NCBI GenBank assembly: GCA_000711775.1
Contig: ARYC01000048.1
Span: forward strand, 264,793-328,792
Source: Oxytricha trifallax
Taxonomy: Eukaryota; Ciliophora; Spirotrichea; Sporadotrichida; Oxytrichidae
DNA length: 64,000 nt
Direction: 5' to 3'
The position numbers and the translations under genes are program-made. Below are positions 1 through 10,300 of the stretch, piece after piece (the stretch's first letter is position 1; every line of letters begins with the position of its first letter). The notes under the pieces are model-generated. The model was not told the origin of the DNA. It saw only the letters and a program-made list of their open reading frames with translations, and ran no database searches.

Positions 1-847
1 TTCCATTCGTCTAGGGAAATTGAAGAAAATGGCGGCTTGTATCTCATTATTTGAGATATCTTTTCCAAAAGGTCCACCCAACAAATTATCGTAAGAGTTG
101 GAAGGCTTGAAAATAAAGGACAATGGAGACATATTATCTGGATAAACGGTTGTCAGGATACAGTGGAGCAAGCAATTTAGTTCAGGTAAGAGTTCCTAGA
201 GAATGAAACGCATATTAGATTTTCTAAACTCCAGACTATACTTTCATAGAAGTACGGGTTGGCTGGAAAGATATAATCAACAAAACAAAACAGCTTAGAA
301 CTTGAGCTTCATTCAGAGTAGCTGGAAGAACCCAACGAGAAATAAGCGCCTTTGAGGATGAATATGTTAACGAGAAGTTACCCTTATTGAAGAGAGAAAT
401 GAAAAGGGTAGTAATCAGTAAGATTATATAAGCCCAATAAATTCAAGTGAAAAGAAATGCACTTTGCCAATAACTCCATCAGGTATTAGTGAGAGGGAAG
501 ATGCTTAGATGGTCAAAGAGAAAACTTCGGTTGGTTCTCTTATCTCTGCAAAATCTTAAGGGAGCTAAAAATTTTGTTCCTCTCATGAAAATGATGCTAA
601 TAGAGCCTTGAGTGCAAAAACTTAAATACCTAACAGTAAAAGAGGGAATAAGGAAAAAGAGAAGAACCATAATCGAGAAAAGAAAAATGCTTAACAACTG
701 ATTAAGGTGCCTGCTACTAAAGGAAAGAGGATTGAGCACATCACTCACAAAATGGACTAATCAAGCCATTCCATATAACCTTCTGCAAAAACAAACACAA
801 ATCTTCTTTCCAAAAGAGTCACAAGAAATTCTCTAAGGAGTATATGA
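1..847 (+). pseudogene. Unrecognised gene, 5'-truncated by the window edge, frameshifted
   Basis: Frame 1 is open (TAA/TAG as Gln) from base 1 to about 376 except for a TGA at 52-54. Reading then continues in frame 2 to TGA at 845-847, which implies one extra base near 376. The first part encodes short motifs such as GQWRHIIWINGCQD. The C-terminal 150 residues are rich in Lys, Ser, Asn and Gln and look disordered. Base composition is clearly less AT-rich than the spacers, which supports coding. It converges on the minus-strand gene at 971-1807 with a gap of 123 bp, the same close convergent spacing seen between the transposase and '22-kDa' genes of the TBEs here. I do not recognise the family. 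Confidence 0.55.
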
Positions 848-970
848 ATGACGAGACAAGTTGCGAACATATTAACATACTTGGAAAAGTTAACAAGGGT
901 ATATATTTTATGTTTGATTTTAAATTAATCATTTAATAATTCTTCAACCCACTCTTTTCCCATCAATTCT

Positions 971-1807
971 TCATTATAAGTTATTATTCATATCATTGAA
1001 GGGGGGTAGTTGCATCATCGGATTTCCATCTTCATTTATGATACCAGCTTAATGCAAGTTCATAACGAGAGTCTTGTAATCGTTGAGCTCTTCTAGCTAA
1101 TCTTGTAATTATCCCAATTCTTGTCGCACTCTTTTATTCTGCTGTAAATACTTCTATTTACTTTAATTCAACTAGACTTCTTCATTCTTAACCTCTTCAA
1201 TGTCTTTTTATCGTCTTTTTCTTTAGGAAGAAGGCTTGAGCAGAAATGCAGATCTTCCCTTTTAAGCTATGTAAATGTATTAAAATGCCTAATCTTACTA
1301 CTATAATTGAGCGAATTATTGAGTGCTTGGACGAACTCTGGCCTCATTCCCACAATCATATTTTGAGATTTGTTCAGGCGATCTCTTCTGCCTTCTTTTG
1401 CCTTTTAAACCATAAGAGATGTCCCTTAGGGATCAATAGTCATTATAACATCGCAAATCCACTGCTTGTCCAAGTGCAACCAATCGCACTGATCTGGTAG
1501 GAACGTCAGGGCTTGCATATTTTGCTAAGCAAACTCAATAAAATTGTCTGCCGTCAGACCTTCAATTTATGGTATGGCAGTTATTATTGTTTCGTTTCTT
1601 TTGAGGTACTATAAATTTTAAACAGTAGTATTTTACATTTTTCTCTCCATTTATGATGGCCTTCAGAAAATAGACATTCGTACAGGTCAATTTTGGAAGG
1701 TAGGCATTGCACTCCTAGGTTAGAAACTCGTATAGCTCCTTTTTACTTCCAATCTTTTATCTGATTTGGTTAACATTAACTTCTGTCAAATCTACTCTGC
1801 GTTCCAT
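971..1807 (-). pseudogene. TBE '22-kDa'-like protein gene, two compensating frameshifts
   Basis: The start is the ATG at 1807-1805 and the stop the TGA at 973-971. The reading needs one +1 shift near 1560 and one -1 shift in an A5 run near 1210; total length is a multiple of three. Protein of about 278 aa. The N-terminal part (SKKELYEFL, then FLKAIINGEK) matches in order and spacing the TBE 22-kDa protein (SKEDLHRYL, then FLRAILCEEK). A second block (MRPEFVQALNN...SSK) aligns with SESWLSELQKH...SSK. The C-terminal quarter is a Gln/Glu-rich coiled coil. Identity by eye is low, so the homology is an inference from collinear blocks. It is divergent from the transposase gene starting at 1986. Confidence 0.55.
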
Positions 1808-1985
1808 ACTCAAGTCAAGGTTGTCGTTTGTTTTAAATGATTATTTAAATTTAATTAGTTATCAATTATATATTAAATAACTAAAATCAAATAGGGAGTA
1901 TTTGGTATTAAGAATAACTTTTGCGAAAACATAATTTTCTATAGAGTATTTACTTCCTGCTAAACTTTTATATCCACAAACATAG

Positions 1986-3626
1986 ATGAATCAAATAAGA
2001 AACTTAAAAACGAAAATCACTGACTTCTTTTCTAGGAAGTATAAATATAAAGAAGATGAAAAAGAGATGGAGGAGTCATCGCCAGATGAAGATGAGAATG
2101 AATTTAGAAATAAATTTGAAGCTCAAGTATACCTAATATCAAATTTACTTAGTTGTTCTACTATTGAAGGTTAATACATAACAATTATATAACTTACACA
2201 ACAAGAAATTGATGAACTTGAAAAGAAAGTATCACAGGAAATCTTTAAATAGTAGCTACACTATTAAATTTAGGATCCTAGAAAACTTATAGATAAAAAA
2301 ACCATTTCACAATAAAACTAGGATATCAATAAGTTTGAAAATAGAATGTTAACAGTGCTTAAAGCAATTGCTATAGTAAAATGATACAAAGGAACTAATT
2401 TCAATCTAGAAATGTAACTTATCAACAATTATAAACAACGAGAAAGCTTAAATTAATGTATGAAGGATACTTTAGATAATCAGGTTACATCTTTGATTAG
2501 TAGTCTGCAGGTCAGTTGTAACCCTAAAAGATCTGACTTATACTTTAAGAACTATAAAAGTAAAATAAATAGTAAGAAACAGCATAGCTCTAAATTGAAA
2601 TAGAAGGTTAATAATCTAATTAATAATCATAATGTTCCTCTTGTTACGCTTAGTAAAAGATTTAACTTAAGCTATACATAGTTGAAAAAGTTAAATCAAT
2701 AACAAAATGAACACCAAAGTGAAAAGGAGGTAACAAAGCCAAGGCCAAGGCTAAGAATAGGGCAGACAGTAATTAACGCTATCAAATTGTATATGGATGC
2801 AAATGAAAGTATTGAAAGCTGTAAGGACGTCCAAAATTTTGTCAAGCTAAATACTAACAAAACTGTGTCTATCTCGTTCATTAGAACCTACTTGAAAACT
2901 TACGCACAATATAGCTTCAGGAATTAATATTACTTGAGTCCAAGAGTTAATGCAGTAAAATCAAAATTACAACGACAGATTGCTGCTTTCTAACACATAC
3001 AAAATCTTTTTGATGAAAAGACAATTATAAATATTGACGAAAGTCTCATTAGATATAGCATTAATAGGAAAAAAACATGGAAATAAAAAGCATCCCTCAA
3101 TCATAGTACAGAGTCTAAAAGATTTGATTCCATTAGTATCTTAGCAGGTTTATCAAGCAAAAATACAGCCTATTATGTAATAAGTAAAGGAAAAACTACT
3201 AGCTAGACTGTTTATTATTTTATTCTACAAATAGTCCAGAAGCTTGAAAGCGAAAACTAAAACTGGCGTGCTTCTACAGTGCTAATGCTCGATAATGCAT
3301 CATATCATAGGAGCGAATTTTTAATGAGGAAGATTAGGTAGTTAAACATTCCTATTATGTTTTTAGGACCCTATCATTTTAAACTTGCTCCGGTGGAGAG
3401 GTTTTTTGCTATTGTAAAAAGATAAAACCTACTGGCATCCTTATAAACTGATAAAACTTTGGAATCAATATAGATTGAAAAGAAAATAAATAGAAAAAGA
3501 GTAACTTTGTAATTGCTTACCTAAATTGGATAAAAAATATCGGAAGTAAATTTCTTATGGGCAGAGTCATGCTTTATAGATTCTGTCACCTAAGCCTTAA
3601 ATGATATATGCTTTGAAGATGTTTGA
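1986..3626 (+). pseudogene. DD34E transposase (Tc1/IS630-like), one internal TGA
   Basis: 547 codons run from ATG 1986 to TGA 3624-3626 with TAA/TAG as Gln. The catalytic triad is visible: Asp351 in INIDES, Asp436 in LDNASYH and Glu471 in LAPVERFF, with 34 residues between the second Asp and the Glu. This is the DDE arrangement of the Tc1/mariner/IS630 superfamily; the LDNxSxH and PVE contexts are typical. Codon 133 is TGA (2382-2384), the only lesion; a shorter product starting downstream (for example ATG near 2413) would be intact. Residues 140-270 are Lys/Gln-rich, probably DNA-binding. The sequence is not close to the TBE transposase below. I saw no convincing terminal repeats around it. 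Confidence 0.75.
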
Positions 3627-5374
3627 ACTCCTTCAATAAAAATTTCATCTGAGGTTTAATTAAGCAGTAAAATAACTGAAAAATAACAAGGGGTTGAAAA
3701 TTTAGTAGTTGATAAAAGAATCTAGACTATCATTTGCACTCTTATGGTAAGTCTAATATAAAATATTAACATTATTAAAATAGTATTTAGAATCTACTTA
3801 ACCTATTGTACCCATCTTTAAGGATTCATAAATTTTATAACCTTTATAAATTTATTACACGATAAACATAAATAAGTTCAAACACGAACTTCATTATATT
3901 AAAAGTTTTTTAAAAAATTGTTTTCCTTAAATTTTTAACTATTATATTCTTTGACTAAACTTATTCTCTAAATATAATTTTTAAAACAAATTTTCAATGA
4001 GCATTTAAGCAAAAAAAACTCATAGCTTAATTTCTTTACATTATTAAATCAATGACTTTAAATCTAATTCTTTATTTCGGGAAGATAAATAAATATAAAA
4101 ATGATACCCATAATATGATTTTAATAAAGCAAATTATTAAGTCAAACAAATTTTTTTTAAACATACTTATATAGTTTAATGGAATCAAAATAAATATCTT
4201 AAGAAAATTATCTAAAACGGAATAAAATTTGTAAGTTTAAAATTTTGTTTAATGCAATATGATAATAACAAGCCTGATAATATTTAGAACTATTTAGCTG
4301 TTTTAATTTAACATAACTTTATTTAAGACTAATCATAAATTCATTAAAAACACCCCTTTATTCTAAGGGATATAATATATCAGCTTGGTTTATAAGCACT
4401 TAAAAACTTTTATAGTCATATTAATAATAAAAAGTTTTAAGAACTTTATTTAAAATCCTTCATTACATATATTGCTAAAATACAAACCTACTTGAAAATT
4501 ATATGTGCGCTCATTATATGAGCGCTAAATATGGAAAAAAATACTTATATATTTATTTTAATATAATATAAATTTTACAATGATTATTTTAAATTTAGAT
4601 AATTTAAGTTTAAAAAATATAAAACATAAGTATATTGATTGTTAAAATACTCAATACATTATAATAACTAAACAATTTATTTTATTTTTAATAGAATTTC
4701 CTTAAATAAGTCTTTTGTTCTTTTATAGAAGTTAAAATAAATAAGTTTAATAGAAGGGTATAGAAATATTTAGTGTAAAAGTTAATTTTTATTTTCTTTG
4801 AGTATAATTTAAATTATTTTCATTTATACAATTTAAACTTTGCGTATAGGAATTAATCAGTCTGTATAAATAGGATAGTGCAATAAATATATTTGTTGTT
4901 ATCCTATCAATAAAATAAAAAGAATAAAAATAGTGACTTATTTTTTATTGCCTACTATAGAATTTATGAATTTTAAATCATAATTATTTGTAAGTAAACT
5001 AAAATTTCAATCTACACTTTTTATTCATTTTTATAAGGCTTTTTTAATTTCTCCTAAATAAAATTGCTACCTTTATCAGCTTCCAAATTATTTTATATTA
5101 AATTTTTTATCTTCCAAACAATTAAAAACCACTTTTGCTTATAAGAAATAAATTAATATATAAAATCCTTAGAGCTATTATTATTTGAGAAAAAGTTTAA
5201 AATCTAAAACTATAACTCGTTTAATACAAAATAAATATCCGATTGTTTTAAAAGTTTAGAAATTAATAGTTTAAAATAATTGAACCATACAGTATTTTTT
5301 AAAGGCTGTTCGTATTTATTTATAATAGTAAAAATAAGAAAATCAATAAATTAGTTTTATAGCATACCAGCAGC
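3627..5374. other. AT-rich spacer, no gene seen
   Basis: Both strands were read with the ciliate code. The stretch is strongly AT-rich with no run of codons showing normal composition, no palindrome longer than a few tens of bases and no recognised motif. Confidence 0.6.
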
Positions 5375-7017
5375 ATGAACTTTTTCTCAAATTAAATTAG
5401 CCAAAATCGTTCTCCTTAATAAAGAGTTTCTGGAAGACAAGCCCTAGTTTGTAGATATTGCATTGATTATGATTAGACAATTACTGAGAAGACTACAAAA
5501 CACATGAGCCAGCATATCAAATCATCACACAAATACATATTGGAGGCTAAAGGGATTCTAGAAAACTTTAAAAGTTAGTAAATAAGAGACTACTATGTGA
5601 GCAACCAAGTATCTTGCGATTCACACTTTCAAAATAATAAAGCAATGACTTAATAAAACTAAAACTAAACTTCTCAATCACGATAAAAAGAACTCAATAA
5701 CACTAATGAAGATGATACCTTGTTGTTTCAGCAAAAATTGATTGACAGTGAATTTAAAACAGTTTTCAATGTTAATAATGGTCCTAATGATGCTTAAATT
5801 TTGCCTAGAAACGATGAGTATATTTAAGATTTGAATCAAAGAATTACCTAGCTGGAAGATTAGATTCTAAATAAAAACAAGCTAAACCACCACTTACTCA
5901 AGTTTTCATAGCTTATTGAGTCAAACAAAAGATCAAAAGATCACATTATTAGGTTCTTAAAATATCAAAATTTTAGCATGTAATAAATTCAAAGTCTAAA
6001 GAATTCCAGTAAATAACACATAAATACAATAGAATTTACAAGTGAAGCAATAGAAAAGGAATTAAATTCTATTTTTGACCAAGAAAAATTGAGCAAGATT
6101 GATAAGGAATACTTCAGTTTAGAATTAATCAATAAATTAATATAGTTTTTCCTTGAAATTGTTGCTAAATTCTAAAACTATTTTGAAAGATTGTTGGATG
6201 GAAATCAATAAAGTGTGGAATAAACTTTGTAGCAATGTGTCTTCATTAACACTGATTATATGATGAAATAATTAAATGACTCAGAAGAATTTAAAAAGAA
6301 AGTGGCAAATTAGTACATGGACTCAATGAGAGATCTCAATATGATGAAAAGATTATGCAGCCAGTTGGAATTGAAATAATCTCCTATAGCCATTAATTGT
6401 GATGTTTTTTAGGACAATGTGTTGAGGACAATTGGAGAAACTCAGTAGTTTTTATTCAGAAAAAAGTTTGATGTTTTAGAGGTAGACTATCCATGGGCAA
6501 TAAACTTTGAAACAAATACTGGCAGCAATTTTTTACCTTATGAAACAGAAGGAACAAAAAAGCTATTCAAGTTGGGAGTGGAAGACTTACAAGATAACGG
6601 ATTTATATTTATGTGGACTGTTAGCCAGAAGTTCGTGGATGCAATAGCCTTTTTGCTCTTCAAAGGGTACAGGTAATTAAATTTTAAATTTCTATAATTA
6701 TTGTTTTTAGGATCGTAGATCAGGTTGTGTGGGTTAAGAAAGGCATTAAAGCAGAACTTAAAAATAGACAAGGGTACTACCTCAGACACAGCAAGGAAAT
6801 ATGCTTAGTTGGGCTGAAAGGCAAGGAGCCAGAGGGGACTGTCCATTTCAAGGTTAGCGATATTATTGAGAGCGTTCCAGGTGGGAACTCAGAAAAGCCT
6901 GTAGAGATTAAGAAGATTATTGAAAGAATGGTACCCAATGGAATGTACTGTGAAATCTTTGGTAGGAAGAATAACTTAAGACATGGGTGGGTAACAATAG
7001 GTAATGAATTGGGCTGA
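5375..7017 (+). CDS. Zinc-finger MT-A70 family methyltransferase-like protein
   Basis: Two exons (5375-6672, 6711-7017) joined across a 38-nt GT-AG intron give 534 aa ending at TGA 7015-7017. C26-x2-C29...H47-x4-H52 is a C2H2/BED-type zinc finger. Residues 140-370 are helical and Gln/Asn-rich. The MT-A70 domain follows: the catalytic motif position reads D371-Y-P-W, then FIFMWTV, VVWVKKG, then HSKEICLVGLKG and GRKNNLRHGW. MT-A70 enzymes transfer methyl groups from S-adenosylmethionine to N6 of adenine in RNA or DNA, with DPPW/NPPY in the active site. Here the second residue is Tyr, so activity may be lost or altered, as in non-catalytic partner subunits of MT-A70 complexes. The gene is intact and has no IES, which suggests either a germline-limited gene or one under constraint. 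The start is the first Met of the open frame. Confidence 0.8.
6673..6710 (+). other. 38-nt GT-AG intron in the MT-A70-like gene
   Basis: Starts GTAATT after TACAG and ends TTTTTAG. Splicing gives codon AGG and restores the frame between FKGYR and IVDQVVW. The insert is A/T only apart from its ends. Flanking repeats are too weak to prefer an IES. Confidence 0.85.
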
Positions 7018-7385
7018 AGACAAAATCTATATTAATTTATCCGAATAAAATTTCATTTCAATTCTAAAATTTTTACCTTATAAAAAAATTCCTAATCTAT
7101 TTAATTTTATACTTATTTAATTTAATTTTTTAAAAAGTGAAAAATTAAATAATTTTTTTTTTATAACATTGATATTATTTATAGTATGAAATGAGAAATT
7201 ATCCCCTCCAATTTTTTTTCTCCATAATATATATATTTCTATAAAGTTTATGAAGTTCTACAAGCAAGTAACAACATTTAATTATTTACATATTTTGTAT
7301 ATTTTGTATTCATTGCTTGGCTCTCTGATTACTGATAAACAGGAATTGGCCTTTATATTTATTATGTTAATTGGTGAAACTGGAA

Positions 7386-10300
7386 CTGTAAAAATACAAA
7401 TTAATTGACAAATCTTAGCCTTAAGAAAGCGGGAAAAGAGTGGAAATTATTAGTAAAGTCTACGAAAGATAACTCCAAAATATTCAATCAGAAATGTATT
7501 AAATAATGTAAAACTAATATCATTTCTCATTATTTCTTACTCATTAATAAAATATTATACTAATGGCATTAATTCATAAAAAATATATTTCCTTCGAATT
7601 TAATTTATATTTTTATTTATAACTTTATAAATAAAAATTTTGAAAATAATTACAAAAAATCTTTTAATTTTAATTTTATAAGAGAATATGTTCTTTTTAA
7701 AAGTAATTCAATTTTCAACCATTCTTTAAATATTATTTTTTGTTGTTGCCCAATTATTAAATTAAAATGAATATTATTGTAATAGAAAATTAGCATGATA
7801 TATTTTTTCAAAAGTAGATTTTATTTATATGAGAATTTATCATTTATAAATTTGATTGCCCATTTCTTTTTTAATGAAATTTAGATTCTTAGATTCAGTT
7901 TGATCTTCATCAGCAATTATTTGAAAAATTAAATTAAAATAATTATGTTATTGTATTATTGTAATTGAAGGATTGAGAACTGGTTGATTTTAGTTTATAT
8001 TAAACATTTATATTTTAATCAAACTTAATAAAAAGTTATATATAATAATTTTTATCTATAAATTAAGATTTAATGAATATGTGGTAAAAGAACTCTCTAG
8101 TTAACATAAAGAATCTATCATAAAATAAAGGAAAATTAAAACGATTGTAAATTTTTGATTTGTATTTATATGATTTAAACTATCATATTCATAAGATATA
8201 ATAAATATATTATTTAAGATTCAAATTAATAGATGATCCTATTATCAATAAAAAAATTATTTTTAATTAATTTATATTATTAAATTATATAATTTTAGAG
8301 ACATTATTAAATTTATTGATAATTGTTAACAATACTTGCAATTTATTAATCTGGTTAATCTAGAACTTGATAAAGTTAATCAATCCTTATTATTGACATA
8401 TAAATGTTTTACATATAAATGACTGCAGGAATAGAAAACTATTAAAACAAGAATTTCAAATTATTGTACTAAGGAAGTCAAGATGGATTTACATGTGCCT
8501 AATTCCATTAAAAATGTGATATAACTAAAATGTAAATAATCTGGGAAAAATTGTTAAAATTGAATTACTATACTTCCAAATTGCGGCAATTAGCTTTGAT
8601 GAAACCTAGACATTATGGTACTCTTTTGATAGTGAATTTAAATCATCTGGATTTTACTATTGGGGTACTTTATATTTTATCGCCTCCCATGGTTATAGAT
8701 TTTAATTTTGACATCAAAATCAATTAAAAAAATCAACCAAAATTAAATTTAATTTATCTCAATAATTCTTTGCAAGAGAGTAGGAGAGTGAGATTGCCTA
8801 TAGTTAAATCCAATTGATTTTAAATACACTATCAAAAGAGTACCGTATGTATTGGTTTTAAAAAAGTTAATAATGCCATATTTTGGAAGTAAAGTTATTT
8901 TATTTCAATTATATATCCCATTCAAATTATATTTTAGAAATAATTAAGGTGGAGTTGTCATCTTTATTCTAAGTGAATTTGGGTAAACCTTTGGAGGTTA
9001 CTCTTCAATATAAATCATATGAATATATTTAAATAAATAAAACTAATTTATGCATAAAACTTAATTCAATAGTATCAAAATTAGTTATAATATTAAACAA
9101 ATGGTTGATTAATAATTATTATTGATATTGTTATTACTGCTAAAGATGACGGACTGATCTCTATGAATATGCACTTTAATAAGAAGACAGAGATGAAAAA
9201 AAATTCTAAAAAACGTCTCTAAAAAAGAAGCGAAAGAATAAAAAAGAGATCAGGCTTCGGTGGTTGGCACGCTGACCAATCCAGGCAAATGACATGCCCC
9301 CAGGGTATCTCTGACAAAGGCCGCACCCAGAGACATACAGGACACAATATACACAAAAGGCATTGAATTGCAAAAAATATCGACACATTAAGTACTAATT
9401 AAAACTAACTAATTTATAAACGCTCAAAAATAATAACAATAGCAGTAATTGCAATAACAATAATAATTACATATTTAATACTAGAGATCTTTATTTTTAG
9501 TTTTCTTATTCACCTTACCTTAAGTTATTCATCATTCAAAACCCCAAAACCCCTTAGTAAGGTTTATAAGTGCTTTGATTTGTAGGGTATAGTTGGGGTC
9601 TTATTGGGGTTAGTAGAGAAAACGCAAGTTGGATATGAATTTAATGTATATATAATGATTATTAGTTGACTTAAATCAGACGAATTTTTTGCTTATCTTT
9701 GTGGTACCTCTTGAATCTAGCTCTCTGTAGTGGTTCATGTATGTCTTCTAATGATTATCTAGGATAAGCTGGAGCTTTTAAGATTATCATATCTACAAGC
9801 TTCTTAATTTAATTGCAGACATCTTCCTGTTATATATGTTTAGAAGCCAAACTTATTGATTGTTTCTCGTTCTTTGTTCCAAAGTTTGACATACTTTCCA
9901 TATCGCATTCTAAGATTATTGCAGCAACTGCCCATACATCCCACTAAACTGAGCCATTAGTCCACTTCTCCCTGATTGGAAAGTATCCTGGTGTGCCAAG
10001 CACCTTAGCCAAAGTCACTATTTCTTATCTTATCGCTCTATTGAAATCAATGACGACTATTTCTAATGGACAGAGATTTAACATAACATTTTCAGGCTTC
10101 AAATCTCTATGCACATACCCAAGTTCATGAAGCTCTTATACACCCTTAATCATTTCTGATAGTATCTCATTTAAATCATCTGGGTATCTATTATGATAGA
10201 GATACTCTCTCAAAGTCATTTCAAACCTTTTTAGTCTTAATGCAACAAAGCCATGCCCAAGAATAACTCCATCAAGTCTAAGTAAGTTTTTAAGTTATTT

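Noticed and set aside
479-748. 89-aa minus-strand ORF under the standard code
   Set aside because: It lies opposite the better-supported + strand reading of the 1-847 gene and is rich in Phe/Leu/Ser as an antisense shadow.
9206-9388. Minus-strand Cys-rich 60-aa ORF
   Set aside because: Antisense of the GC-rich island; the + frame is equally open and more protein-like in its Lys/Arg block. Neither is proven.
9537-9560. Chromosome end or de novo telomere
   Set aside because: The C4A4 tract is only about 17 bases, is paired with an inverted copy 4.1 kb away and is flanked by a 3-bp duplication, so it is a TBE end.
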